Shown: positions 12,134 through 25,061, numbered from the stretch's first letter. The stretch: 64,000 bases of DNA from Macrotrachela quadricornifera (GCA_022393335.1 JAJEKB010001366.1:100477-164476); one strand, 5' to 3'. The notes: generated from the letters alone by a model not told the origin. Numbers and translations: made by a program.

Positions 12134-13185
12134 ATCTGAAATATTTTGTTTTAGAATTAATTAGAATATTAAATTAATTTTTCTTTTTTATTAGAATTTT
12201 CGAAAGTTTAAAGAATAATTACTTTCTTCAATTAATTGAACAATTAAAATGAATTCATTTAATAAGAAAATTTTATTTAGAAAGTAATTTTCATTTTATG
12301 ATTTAAATAAATATAACAAAAAAATAATTTATTGAACAAAAATCTAATGAACGATTTATCTTATATTTGTTAACATTTTTATTGAATATATACAATAAAA
12401 AATGAATTGTTTGAATAGAAGATGAAAGAAAGATAATGTTTAAAGTTCAAGGTCCAGTAGAAAACGAATCAATTGCTTATGTTATAATATAATGCAATAA
12501 AAAAAAAAAAATTTTTTTTATTGGTTTCATATTTTAAACTAATCAAAGAAAATAAAGAATATTTTTTTTTCTTATTGATTTCAATGACATCTATCAGATT
12601 TTTGTTTTATTTATTAAATAATAAAATATCTTTGATTATGTAGAAATATTTTAACTTTATTTTAAATAAAATCTATTATTTAACAAAACAAAAAAATAAT
12701 TTTATTTATTTTTTAAATTCATTGTTTTAATTAAAAGAAGATTCGATAGAGTTCATTCTTTAAATTTTCTTGTCTATTAGTAAAATTCTTTTTTTTTTTC
12801 TATCCGTTTATTATTTATATATCTATTACGTTTATTTAACTTCATAAATCTTTTATTTGTATTACAAACATTTTTCTTTATTCAGTATCATATTAATAAT
12901 ATTTTACCTTTACGTGGTTTTTTAAAAAACAAAATGAAAGAAATTAGTTTTTAATAAAATAAAGAAAAGGTCAATGAGGACGTTTCTTATTTAAAATGTT
13001 TGTGTATCAGTTATATAACCTGCGAACAAAGAAACATGCACTCTCTGCATGATGATACAGAGTATTATTTGGATGGACAGTCTAAATGATAAGAGCTGAT
13101 TTATATATGTGTTTTTTTTTGTACAAAATTGTTTAATCTTTTATTTTATATATTATAAGGTGTTAGTTTAAGAAAAAAAAAAGCA
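12134..13185. other. Divergent intergenic region
   Basis: About 1.05 kb between the minus-strand ECI2-like gene and the plus-strand glycogenin gene, so it should hold both promoters. It is AT-rich with several poly-T/poly-A runs and a TATATA string at about 13148. No open reading frame of interest. Confidence 0.65.
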
Positions 13186-15918
13186 ATGTCATCTGAAGCA
13201 TTTGTAACGTTAGCAACAAATGATGGTTATGCTCTTGGTGCCCTTGTTCTTGCCCAATCCATCCGTCAAGTTGGAACAAAACGAAATTTAGTTATACTTA
13301 TATCAAATCATTTATCAGATTTAATCAGGTTAGATTATTTAATAAAAATAAATAAAATAAAATTTCTCTTTTTTATTATTATTATAGACGAACATTAGAA
13401 GTAAATTTTGATGAAGTTATTATTGTTGAAGAATTAAATTCAAATGATGATGAAAATTTACATTTATTATCACGTCCTGAACTTGGTATAACATTTACAA
13501 AAATAAATTGTTGGCTTTTGACACAATATACAAAATGTGTTTTTATGGATTCGGATTGTGTTGTTTTACGTGAAATAGATGATTTATTTGAACGAGATGA
13601 ATTATCAGCTGCACCTGATGCTGGTTGGCCTGATTGTTTTAATTCAGGAGTTTTTGTTTATCGACCATCAAAAGAAACATTTAAAAAATTAATGCAATTT
13701 GCATCACAACAACATGCTTCATTCGATGGTTTGATTTTATTTTTTTAATATTTTATTTTATTTTATTTATTTATTTGAAAATTTTAGGTGGTGATCAAGG
13801 TCTTTTAAATGGTTTTTTTTCAAATTGGCGTACAAGTGATATATCACGACATTTACCATTTACTTATAATGTAACAGCAAATGCATTCTATTCATATTTA
13901 CCGGCTGTTACAAGGTAAAATTTTTTTCATTTTTTATAAATTAAAATTTTTCTATTTTATTTAAATAGATTTCGTAGTGATATTCATGTTGTTCATTTTG
14001 CTGGTGTATTAAAACCATGGCATTTAACATATAATTCTGAAAATGAACAATTATCAGGAAATTTAAGTGGACAAAGTGATGTTCAAAGAGAATTTTTTCT
14101 TTCATGGTGGAGAATAATGTATCAAAGAGTGTGGCCACAATTATCAAAATTTAATCAAGTAAAATTAATTTTATATTAATTTAAATAATATATTTTATTC
14201 TTTTAGGAATTAAATTCAAATAAATCTTCAAATTCAGAACAGGTTAAATAAATATATATTTAATATTTAAAAAATAAAAATAAAAATTTCTTTTAAATAA
14301 TATTTAGAATCAATATGAAAATAAATTTAATTTATTTAATTATGAAAATTTAACAGATAATAAAGGAGTTGAAGTTGGTTCAGCTGCACATCGTCGAGCA
14401 TGGGAATCTGGTCATATTGATTATTTTGGTCGAGATTCATTTTCAAATATTCAACAACAATTAGAACGTAATATAAATGCGCAACAAAATCAAATACAAT
14501 ATCATCCATCACAACAAAGAGAAACAACACCTGAAAAACCAATAACAAGTATTCTTAAAAATTCTCATAAAGAAATCATTCCATCAAAACAAACAGAATT
14601 TAATCATAAAACTTCTGTAAAAGAATCAACAAATAATATACCGAAAATGCCATTAAAAGAAACAACACCATTATCGGTTAAAACAGAAAAGTTATCTCAA
14701 ACTTCAATCAAAGAAACAACACCATTACCAATGGAAACAGAAAAGTTATCTCAAACTTCAATCAAAGAAACAATACCATTACCAATGAAAACAGAAAAAT
14801 TATCTCAAACGTCAGTTAAAGAAACAATACTACCAAAACAAACATCTTCTCAAATTGAAAACAATCAGTTTGTTTTATTTATTTTACTTTTTAATTAAAA
14901 ATTTTCAAATATTTTTTTATTAATTATAGTTCAATTCTTCCAGTTGAAAATAAAAATTCATTACATGAACATGAATCTAATTGGAAAGTTAAATCAACAA
15001 TTGTAACTGCCTATACTCAAGGTAAATAAAAATATTTATTTCTTTTTTTTTTTTATTAATTAAAATATTTGATATAGGCGTAGGTGAATTTACTGGACCA
15101 ACATCAATAAGTAAAGTAGTTAGTGAAAGTACAGCTACATCATCTGGTAATGTTTCTGTTGTAACATCAACTACAGAAACAACAGGTTAGATATGATTAA
15201 ATTTAAACTAAAACAAAAAAAAAACGAAAAAAAAAATTCCTTTAAAGTTTCAACAGGTTTAGCAGAAAGTAATATAACAGGTGGGTAATTAACCAATTAT
15301 TTCTATTGCTTTTTTTCTTTTGTTTTTCAATGCTTAGCTTTATGTTTGATTCTGCTTAATTTATTGTCTAGTTAAAACAGCAAATGATCATATTGCTTGG
15401 CTTTTTGATAAAATTTTTATTGCAATAACATATATGATTAGTTTGTGCTATTTGGTGTTCCTCGTTGCTATTCGACGCTCAAACAACAATACTATTAGTC
15501 ATGGTAAGATATGGAATTAAATGCGTCATTATACGGGGAACACAAATTAGCACAAATAAAAAATGATTTTCTTGATAGAATGTACTGAGTTTAAAGTATC
15601 TTGCTATAAGTATGTCCGAGGAATTCTAGGGTATTAAAGTACATTTGTAATATGTTGATAGTCAAATTTAATCTTTCATTTTTGTTTCTTGAAGAAAAAC
15701 AATCTTAATTTCTTATGTTTTATCGAGTTATTTAAATGAATTCGTGTGTATATCATGACTACTATCAACTCAGTACTTTCTCTAAAGAAAAAAAATTCTT
15801 TTATGAATTAAAATTATAAAAATATGTTAATATTAATATTTGATTAATTATAGATAATGGAAGAACTGTTCGAGAAACAACATCATCAATAAGTAATGGA
15901 AACCGAGTGAAAAAATAA
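13186..15918 (+). CDS. GYG: Glycogenin with C-terminal transmembrane extension
   Basis: Eleven exons: 13186-13328, 13388-13728, 13788-13914, 13969-14158, 14207-14242, 14308-14867, 14930-15021, 15078-15185, 15248-15280, 15372-15503, 15854-15918. All phases agree; 608 residues. The GT8 domain (1-~265) has the metal-binding DSD at 102-104, [13 protein letters not shown], and the YSYLP segment at 196-200, where the auto-glucosylated tyrosine of glycogenin lies. Residues ~308-334 ([20 protein letters not shown]) match the conserved glycogen-synthase-binding tail that normally ends the protein. Here the chain continues for ~270 residues: a Thr/Ser/Lys-rich part with three 18-residue repeats, a Thr/Ser-rich linker, then a hydrophobic segment at ~558-577 ([20 protein letters not shown]) followed by RR. 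A membrane-tethered glycogenin is unusual. The function, priming glycogen from UDP-glucose, should be retained. Confidence 0.93.
14656..14817 (+). repeat. Three tandem 54-bp coding repeats in glycogenin
   Basis: Three in-frame copies of a 54-base unit at 14656-14709, 14710-14763 and 14764-14817, with a partial fourth, encode 18-residue repeats of the form [18 protein letters not shown]. They sit in the disordered linker between the glycogen-synthase-binding motif and the membrane segment. High similarity between copies points to recent expansion. Confidence 0.85.
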
Positions 15919-17060
15919 ATTTGATAAAATATATTCTAGTCAAATAGACATCAATTAAAGATAAAATTTATCTCGATTGTTTTTTTTAAAAATCTATTGT
16001 TGTTGAATGTTGTTTTCTAAACTTTTCATTTTATATATAATTCTGCTTATTTGAAGTTCTTTCATTAGTTTTTCTGTTGTTTTTTTTTTTTATATGTATC
16101 TCTTAAAGTAGTTACTTCATTCATTCAACATTAGTCCTAGAAAATTATACGTCAAGCATTTCATTGTTTTTTTTTTCGTTAGATAAAACTTTTAAAACGT
16201 TTTTCTTTATTTATATTACAAACATTTGAATAAAACACCAGTTATTATTAATAATAACTTTTTAAAATAGATATCTTTGATATATCCATCAGAAACAAAA
16301 CAATAGATAATAGTGACAGTATCAATGTCTTGTCAGAATAAGATAAGACATTATTTATTCGTTGTTGAATTATAAAAGATTGATAATAAGATATGTCAAA
16401 AATATATTCATTCTATATTTCGAATGAGATAAACAATATAAAAGAAACTCTAAATCAATATAAATTAAATATTTTTCACCAATTGACGTCACTTTATTGT
16501 GAGATCTAAATATTTGCCATGAAAAAATTTCTGTAAATTTACAAAATAAGAGGCATATAGTCGGCTCAATATCTAGAAAATAGATAGGATGGATTTAGTT
16601 TGAAATTGATGAATACTAAGAAACTTTCGGTCATTTTCGAAAAAAAGCTGCGGATTTCTGGATTATTGTCGCCTCGAAACACTGATCGAAACGTATTCAT
16701 GCCATTAAAATCGGTAATTTTTACGCGATTTTCATGACATGGATTATTATTGAAGAAAAACTTCTCATTTTGTCGTAGATGATACTATCTAAGAAATTTA
16801 AACATTATTTATCATTTATTTTTATTTTAGAACATGTAATTCTTTTATTGTATGTTAGTATCATTTGCTTTGTTTATTTATGTATTCAATGTCGAACAAT
16901 CACTAATCTGTTTGAAAATTTTTTTCATATATTCAGTTTCATAGTTTGACGAATTCGATTAAACTATGTAAAAATATCCAAGAAAAACATTTCATTCGAT
17001 TTTTTAATTACCAGTACTTTATTTTTCTACTGGAAAAAAAAAGTATAAAATTTGATATTA
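15919..17060. other. Intergenic region between convergent genes
   Basis: 3' flanks of glycogenin (+) and the TIR gene (-). There are no open reading frames of note. The stretch from about 16550 to 16780 is visibly less AT-rich than the rest and could be an old inserted sequence, but I recognise nothing in it. Confidence 0.6.
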
Positions 17061-18598
17061 TCAAAAAGATTGAGATTCAGTAAAAATCTGTTTAATAGGT
17101 AATGGAATTATTTGTTCTGTTAATGATGTACTTGTTTGAATTTTAATACGAATAGCTTGAAGTTTAAAATTTTCATTAAATAAAGCTTTACAATTAATAA
17201 ATGAATCCATAATTCCTTCATGTACGGATAATTCAATTTTTTTTTCTTGTTTAGCTAATTTTTGTAAATTTAAAATATCTTGTTTATTCCATATTGGTGA
17301 ACGTAAAGCAGAAAGATCACAACCAAATGAAAATTTAATTAGATTATTATTATTATCATTTAAATAATAAATTAAAGCAAAATATCGGACTTCAATTGAA
17401 CAATCATCAGCCGAAATAAAATCAAGAATATTTGATTCAGATAAATTTAATTTAGTACGAATTTTTTCTAATGTTGGTAAATTTAAAGGTGAATTTATTT
17501 GTTCTAGAATAAGACTAGTATGTTTCATTTGTATATCTTCAATAGAAATTTTTAATCGAAGTGGTTGAGGTAAAAGATGATGTGCTCGAAAACGATGTTG
17601 ATTATCAATACCTGGTAAACCATTTAATTCAATTTTAATAGTTATTGAACATACAATAAGTTTATTTGATTCAATAGTAATTATATCTTGATTATGATTT
17701 GTTATTATTTGACAAGGAATCCATTTATTATATTTATCTTCATATTCAGCAGATAATTGTAGAATAGATAGTGATTGTGAACTGGTATTATGAAAAATAA
17801 AACGAGAAAATGTAAATGAATTAAAAAATCGACCATTTCGAGGATATAAATCTTGATTACATTGAATTTCTGTTGATTGATTTATAAGATGAATATATGA
17901 ATCACCTTCATTTAAATATTTTTTTGGATTTATTATTGTTATATTATCATTTATTTGAGGACCTTGTCGAATTATTGATGGAATAATTAAAGATGTATTT
18001 ATTTGAAAATCTTCATCATTTTCTTCTTCTTCTTCATCAATTAATTTTGATTGTTGTGAAGATTTTGATGATACTATTCCAACAATAGAATTTATTTTAT
18101 CAATTAATTCTTGACATTTTATATCAAAATTTTTCTCATTAATATCATTAAAATTTAAATAAAGAAGATCAGATATAGTAATACCTAACCATTGTGATGG
18201 TTTCCATTTTATTGTTTTATCTTTAGAACCAATAATACATGGAATTATTGGTTTATGAAGTTCTGATGCATATGTTAATTCTTTTTTACAATTTATTGAT
18301 TCTTGATATTCCGGTGTTAAAAAACAAACAAATACACAACAATTTTCAACACCTTCAGCCATACTAAATTTTGAAAAAACAAAAACATATCATTACTATA
18401 TTATTTTTCAAAAAAATAATATTTAATTAACCTTGTACTAAGATATTTAGTCATTCCTCCATGTTTATCCATCCAAATAGGTATTGATTGAGATTTTGTT
18501 AAATATGAATAGATTTTTGATACTAAATTTTCACTATTCCATTGATATGAAAACATGATATGTTTTGACATTGACTTCTCTTCAATATCAACATTCAT
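17061..18598 (-). CDS. TIR-domain protein with novel C-terminal beta-rich region
   Basis: Two minus-strand exons, 18598-18432 and 18363-17061, 489 residues; the start is the ATG at 18598. The TIR domain spans ~11-140: HIMFSYQW (box 1 strand), a WMDKHGGM loop, SMAEGVENCCVFVCFLTPEY, then SINCKKELTYA. Glu84 in CKKEL falls where NADase-type TIR domains such as SARM1 carry their catalytic glutamate, so an NAD-cleaving or cyclising activity is possible. A short acidic linker (~160-170) leads to ~300 residues without a family I know, apparently beta-rich (FTFSRFIFHNTS, LQLSAEYEDKYNKWIPCQI), then a helical piece at ~330-350. There is no signal peptide or membrane segment. It is likely cytosolic; immune signalling or NAD metabolism are the plausible roles. 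Sure of the TIR domain, unsure of everything after it. Confidence 0.88.
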
Positions 18599-19090
18599 CA
18601 CACGTGCAATTTATAAAAATAAACAGGTAACTATATACGATAGAAAAGAACAAAAAAAAACACGAAATAAGGACAATTAATCTATGTACAAACCAATTTA
18701 TCGAATAATCAAAAATACATTTAAATTATATGGAGCGTTATATTGAATAGCGGCATTTCAGTTTTCAATTACTTGATATACTGTATTTAAAAAAGCAAAT
18801 ATTCAAGTAGAAGATGTAGTGTGAAAATTTGCATAAGATTGCTTTTCTTATAGTTATGCTCTTTTTTGTTAAAGTGATCAAAACTTTTTAGGGTTAAATT
18901 TTACCTTCATTTAATAAAAAAATAGATCAGTATAAAATATGTTTATTCATCTGTTTTGTTAATATTATTATTAAGATTTTTTTTTTTATTTGAGATGATA
19001 ATAATGAAAGAAAGATTTTTTTTTGATTTAATTAAATATATAAAAATTTCAATAAAATGATTAAAAGTTTGTTTTTGTTCGTGTTGATCT
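18599..19090. other. Intergenic region
   Basis: Lies between two minus-strand genes. It should contain the promoter of the TIR gene and the 3' UTR of the EGF-repeat gene. AT-rich, no gene seen. Confidence 0.6.
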
Positions 19091-20975
19091 TTAATAATAA
19101 GTTTTATTTAATTGAAGATTAATTTCACAATGTTTTCCCGTAAAATAATTTGTACAAATACAACGATTTTCTGTTGCAAGACATGTTCCATTATTTTGAC
19201 AAAGATTTTTTGTTTCATCACAAAATAAACTTTTTAATTCACATTTAAGTCCACCATAACCTTTTTCACATTGACATTGTCGTGTTATTGGATTACATGT
19301 ACCACCATGTTGACATTCATGTAAAAGACAATAAAGTTCTCCTGTTACATTAACACAACTATCAGCTAAACAAACTTGTTCGGGATATTGACATTGTTGT
19401 TCACCACATTTAACTATTTCATCACAATATCTTCCACCAAAACCTTGTTCACATCGACATATACCATCAGCACTTGTTGGAGATTCAAGACATGTTCCAT
19501 TATTCATACATGGATGTGATGAACAAAATGATTGATTTAAATTTTCTGAACAATTTAAACCTGAATATCCATATGTACATAAACATTTATAAGTTTGACT
19601 TGCTGTTTCATGTACACATATACCATTATTTTCTAAAATAAAAATCATTTTAAAAATAATTATATATATAATTATTTAAAACAAACCACATGGATTAGGT
19701 GCACATGGATGAAGTGGTGTATCACAATAAGGTCCAGTTACATCTTTTGGACATAAACATCTTCCATATTTATTATCAATTAAAGCACATTTTCCTCCAT
19801 TATTATGACATTTTTGTTTACATATTGTTGGTGTTATATATTCACAAAAAGGTCCAGCATAATCTGGTGGACATAAACAAAATCCATCACCTGTATGATT
19901 TAATACAATACAAGTTGAACCATTTCGACAAGGAGAAAGTGAACAAAATGTTCGTTGTGGATATTCACATAAACGACCTGAATAACCTGGTTGACATAGG
20001 CATTGACCATCAACACCTGATAATGGTACACATGTACCTAAAAATGATTTTTGTTTTCTCTTATTATTATTATTAGTTTTTTTTTTAAAGAAACAAACCA
20101 TTATTTCGACATGGATTTTCTTGACAAAAAGGAACACGTTTCTCACAAAATTCTCCAACATAACCAGGATCACATAAACATATACCAGCTGGTGATTGAA
20201 CTAAAATACATGTACCATTATGTTGACATGGTGAATGAGTACAAAATGTTGTATTGCGTAAATCATGTTCACAAAATGGTCCAGTAAACATTAATGGACA
20301 AGAACATTTATATCCATTATTCGATACTGACAAAAACAAAAAAAAAATAAATATTTAAACTTAATTAAATAATCAAAAAAAAAAATTCTAACTATTATAA
20401 CAAGTTCCACCATTTAAACAAGCACATTCTCCAACATTTTCTTGACAATATCTTCCAGCATGTCGTGGTGGACAAAGACAAATAAAATTATTATATGATG
20501 ATACAGATAATGATGAAGTTTTCGGTGATATTGGTGAACATAAACCTTGATTATAGCATGGATTACTTTCACATGCTTTTTGAACATAATTTAATTTTTC
20601 ACATAATGAACCATGAACATACTAAATTTATATTTTAAATTAAATTAAATTAAATTAAATTAAAATATAAATTAACTTACAGGGATACAATGACAACTAA
20701 ATGTTAATTTTGAAACAAGTTCACATGTTCCAGCTCGACATGGATTTGGTTCACATGGATTTGTCCAATTTTGAAGATGAATATCTTAAATATTCTATAA
20801 TTTTAATTAATTTAATTATTTAAATACATACTTGATAAATATTGAGAAGCAACTATTCGTCGAATGCATATAATAAATATTAAAATAAATAATTTATAAA
20901 ATGAAAAAATTTTCCACCTAAATATATTCAGTAATTATAATTATATTAATAAGATATATATATATCTTACTGCAT
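19091..20975 (-). CDS. Secreted EGF-repeat protein
   Basis: Seven minus-strand exons: 20975-20971, 20917-20832, 20784-20681, 20621-20393, 20326-20099, 20037-19687, 19632-19091. The frame is continuous and gives 514 residues. The first coding exon holds only five bases (ATGCA); the second encodes a strong signal peptide (MQWKIFSFYKLFILIFIICI...RIVAS). About eleven EGF-like modules follow, most with the C-x4-C-x-NGGTC-x-C-x-C-x-GxxGxxC pattern (for example CQHGGTC, CLCDPGYVGEFCE, CQCEKGYGGLKCE). No transmembrane segment follows, so it should be secreted or in the extracellular matrix. Module boundaries do not coincide with exon boundaries throughout. It cannot be assigned to Notch, Jagged, Slit or another named family from modules alone. 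An intron contains an AAATT-type array at about 20637-20665. Confidence 0.9.
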
Positions 20976-22254
20976 TGTTCTTGTTTTGCAAATGGATTGA
21001 TATAACTACATGATGGTCATTTTATTTGATTGTTGATTTGGATAAAGAAAAAAAAAAGAAAGAGAATAGGATTGTCTCGACAATATTGGTCAGAAAAGGA
21101 AATGTTTAACCACTTGTATCGTATCTTGTCTATATGTGACCTTTCTTTCTTTGTTTTATAATCACTAATTAGAATGAGAACGACAAAACAAACTATCAAA
21201 CGAAAGACAATGAACATAAGCCGAGTGCTAACGAAATTTTCTTCGATATGGACGTGATCGGACAGGACAATAACTAACAACTAAAAACATTCAAAATTAA
21301 TCGATCAAATATTGCCTACATCACTAAGATATTTACCTTCAAATTTCAATAAAACAATCATAATAACAATGATTTTTCTTCTTATATTCGATTTCTTAAT
21401 TCTCTTTCTCGTAGAGAAGAGTCTTCCAAACATAAATTGTCTGCTTGGTTGCTTGTGTGTCCGCACAAGGTCAAAAAAACATTCTATTAATATTTTCTAT
21501 AAAGCTTAACCAAAGGGTAATCTGAGTCGAGGAACTCGAATCTGATGTTAGTTTTTCGGATCCACTTTTTTACACAAAGAATCACTTTTTTCACAAAAAA
21601 AATTTTTTTTATAAGGATTGACCGAAGGATAATCGAGGACGAGAAATTCAACTCTGAAGTCAGTTGCATAAAAATTTTTTGAAGCTCAATTTTTGTAACA
21701 AACGACAAATTTTTAACAAAAAGCGTTTGTTTTTATGAAGTTTGGTCAAAGGCAGTTGAGGTCGAGGAACTTGAATCTGACTTCGGTTTTTTAATTTTAC
21801 AAATGAATAGCATGACGGTAGTTTAGAAACATGATTTCTACGAGAAAGAGCTGAGCGAGTCTTTAGACGAGCGTTACTTGTGAAATAAGACAAATATTAA
21901 GTACTTAATATTATTTCGAAATTTATTTGCTTCTTATAAAATAAATATGATAAAAATAAAATTATTTTAATTATTTAATTTATTAAAGTAGTTTTTATCA
22001 ATGTGACCATAAAAATAAATACGAATTTTATACCACTTATTCGTAATATACTTCAGTCTTATTTTATTCAATGAAAATAAAACACATTCAGTTTTTTTAT
22101 TCCTTTTATCGCATGAATACACCAATTGTTTTTGTATTCCACATCCCGAAGAAAAAAAAACAGTTATGATAAAACTGGAATTACTAAAGAGTTATATTTA
22201 CTCATTAAATCAATTCAATGCATCACATTTTAACAATGATTAGTTCGAATAATA
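20976..22254. other. Intergenic region upstream of the EGF gene
   Basis: No supported gene. From about 21500 to 21790 three diverged copies of a ~115-base unit are visible in tandem, each with the pattern 'accaaaggnaatctgagtcgaggaactcgaatctga' in part followed by poly-T/poly-A; read on the minus strand they give short overlapping open frames that I consider spurious. Confidence 0.55.
21510..21790. repeat. Diverged tandem repeat, about 115-bp unit
   Basis: Three copies, centred near 21530, 21640 and 21765, share the core 'gaccgaaggataatcgagg' / 'ggaactcgaatctga' followed by a tract of Ts and As. Spacing is about 110-125 bases. No coding function is apparent. It may be a minisatellite or remnant of a mobile element. 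Confidence 0.5.
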
Positions 22255-22266
22255 TCTCCATTGATC

Positions 22267-22456
22267 TTGAATTTTTTTTAACAACTTTTCCTGAAATAGA
22301 TTATTTCGGAAATCGAAGCCGCTTTCGTTAGACTATTTATTGATGCTAAATGAAAATCAGAAAATTTTACACATATTTTTTATACATACAGTTATTCTTC
22401 TAGTGTTTTCTCTTTCTCATTCTTTCCTGTTTTCTTTTCTTTTCTATTATTGATAG
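22267..22456 (+). repeat. Left terminal repeat of the Penelope-like element
   Basis: About 190 bases, from ttgaattttttttaacaac to attattgatag. It aligns along its length with the direct internal copy at 24854-25061 and, reverse-complemented, with the right terminus at 25124-25328. The copies share landmarks such as gactatttattgatg and the tctagtg/tttctctttctca pyrimidine tract but differ at many positions, so the insertion is not recent. Confidence 0.85.
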
Positions 22457-22524
22457 GGTGGGTCGGGAACATGATAATAGCTGGTGGAACCGCCTCAATA
22501 TTGTTATTTTCTTCCAACCCACTA

Positions 22525-24356
22525 TTACTGTCTTACTCCCTCTATGATGTTGCCGAATTTCGTTGTTTTTTTAGTAATGAGGTTCTTAATCATCTGTGAT
22601 GTTTGGTATAACGCAGATGTCCATTGTTTGTCTATTTCAATATAATAATTTATGAATTTATTAGCTTTAGAATAAATTGCTTCTTTAATTCTTCTTTTCT
22701 TCCAATTAATTTCATTACCAATAGTAAAGGTCTTTTTAGTATCGAACATACATTGCAGTTTTTGTGTATGAAAATGTTGAACTATTTCAGAATTTCAATT
22801 TTTATGGTCCTCTTGAATTTTTCGCTAGTATTAATTTATTCTGTTCTGTAAGCCAATCTTAGTCTCACCATTGTATATGGCTCCACAATTACATTCTAGT
22901 TGGTAAATATTTGGTCTCAATTTTGATTTGCTTAACTGAGTGCATGATGATTGTATCTTATTCTTATAAGAGAAGTAAATGTTTATTCTGTATTTCTCCA
23001 ATTTTCTTCTTAAGGTTTCAATTTCAGGAACGTAAGGTAAATAAATCGAATATTCCATTTTAATTTTATCATTTTATTGTTCTAGATTTGATGTATTAGG
23101 TGATTTTTTTACTGTTTTTTGAATTTGTCTTTTGATTTCAAATGATGGAAATTTCGAATTTTTCAATATGTGCTCTACTGTGTTTGTTTATGGTTTGAAT
23201 AATTCTACTTGTCATATTGTTTATAGTATTCTGCTTAATGATCTTATGATGACAAGAATGGTAATTAAGTAAACGATCTGAAGCTGTTGCTTTTCTGATC
23301 CATCGAATGCTTATATTTTTATTGTCTCTTCTCGATAAGGTAAATATCAAAGAAATTGATTTTTTCGGATCTTTCATATTCACAAGTAAATCTGATTTTA
23401 CTTTCTATAGAATTTAATTGTTGTAAATATTTTTCAATGTCATTCTTATTCGTTTTGGTGATCAATATCATATCATCAAAATATCTTCACAATTTGGACG
23501 GTAAGTTGATTTCCCTCATATGTGTTTGCATACACTCATTCATGTAAATATCTGCAAGTATTGGGGATAGAGGATTTCCAGTAGGAAGCTCTTGTTTTTG
23601 TCCATAGAATTTTCCATTGAAGGTGAAGAAGCTTTTGTTTAATGTTATTAATAATAGTTTTCTCGGGTCTTTCTTTGTTAATGATGATGCACAGAAATTT
23701 TTCACATCAAGACTTGCTAGTCTTTCATCAGGATGTGTCTTTATTTCAACTATTTCTTCTAGGAATTTTGATATATTTGATACAATGTTGGTAATGATAT
23801 TCCTAGCACAAGTGATAATACGCATCGAACTACTTTGTTTATGAATTGTAGGTTGTCATCGTACTGTTGATAAATCATCAATTGAGATCAATTCATATTT
23901 TGTTGTCTGAATTATTTTATTCGTTTGAAATAATTTATTAGTTAACTCGGCGATTTTCTTTTTTATATTTTTGGTCGGATCTTTGACTACTTTTTTATAC
24001 GTATTAGAGACATTCAGCTTCTCTACTATTTTCTGGATATAATCATTGCGATTCGTAATAACTGTTTTTCCACCCTTATCTGCTGAAACTACGATAATAC
24101 TTTTCATTCTTTTCAATTCTTGTAATGCTTGCCTTTCATCTTTGATTAAGTTCTCTTGTTTTCTTTTTCTTAATTTTAAAATAAAGATGGAAATCTCGGA
24201 AATGGCAGCTTGTCTTATATGTTTTGGAGAAGAACTCATAAAATTTTCGGTGTTTGTGATGGTTTCTATGACATCGATTGATTTCGACATGATTACAAAT
24301 TTTGAACCTCTTTCTAATACTTGTTTCTGAGTTTTGGTCAACTGTATATCTGACAT
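22525..24356 (-). pseudogene. Penelope-type reverse transcriptase-GIY-YIG endonuclease, broken
   Basis: Read right to left on the minus strand. An N-terminal block (24356-23856) with LTKTQKQVLERG and VVSADKGGKTVITNRNDY matches the start of Penelope RT domains. After an in-frame TGA at about 23856 comes the RT palm segment (23825-23487) with SLDVKNF and KQELPTGNPLSPILADIYM. The catalytic YFDD lies at about 23472-23483 in a different frame, so a frameshift separates it from the preceding segment. Further on, 23058-22831 contains a Cys-rich stretch and YQLECNCGAIYNGETK, the GIY-YIG nuclease core, again in another frame. At least one stop and two frameshifts make it non-functional in this copy. 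I give it as a pseudogene and have not joined the frames. Confidence 0.87.
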
Positions 24357-24853
24357 GTTAACTATATTTGATGTATCATTCGTTCTTTCTGATTCTATGT
24401 TAAGCTGTTGTCTGAATTAATTCATTTATCTTCTTCTTATGATTTTTGATAATTTTATCTCTAATATTCTTGTCATTGTTGTTTATCTAAGCAAAATTTT
24501 GTTCAAGATTTTTTTCCTGATTATATTTCATCCTATATATTTGTAATATCTTCTCCTATGTAATGATATCTACAATATGTAATCTCAGATTCCTGTACAT
24601 TGATTCAAGGATATTATTTCGTATTTCAATCATTGTACCATTAAGAAGTCGTTGATTTTTTGTTTATCATTGTGACATTCTTTAAATGCATTCCTTATGA
24701 AATAAGATTAATTCTCTTGCAGTTGTTCAAGAATAAAATATGTTGTTCAATACTCATTTTTTTTTATATAATTATTCTAATTTTCGAGGAATTGTTGTAC
24801 TTGTCTCTTCGTAGAGGTTGTTAAATATGATTTATTAAGGAAAGGTATTTTTA

Positions 24854-25061
24854 TTGAATTTGTTTTAAACAACTCTTCCTGAAACAAATTATTTCGATTT
24901 TTGTGCCATTTCGAAGATCGAAGGCACCTTCTTCAGACTATTTATTGATGATAAATGAAAACTAGGACATTTTACACCCACTTTTTATACATGTATTTAT
25001 TTTTCTAGTGCTTTTTCTCTCTCACTCTTTCTTGTTTTCTTTTCCTCTCTATTATTGATAG
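24854..25061 (+). repeat. Internal direct copy of the Penelope terminal repeat
   Basis: Same orientation as the left terminal repeat. It is followed after a 62-base spacer by an inverted copy, so 24854-25328 can fold into a long imperfect hairpin. This partial tandem or inverted arrangement upstream of the RT is common in Penelope-like elements. Confidence 0.85.

Noticed and set aside
19699..20287. Plus-strand His/Tyr-rich frames over the EGF gene
   Set aside because: Antisense shadows of the EGF modules.
24046..24330. 94-codon plus-strand frame
   Set aside because: Antisense shadow of the Penelope RT N-terminal block.
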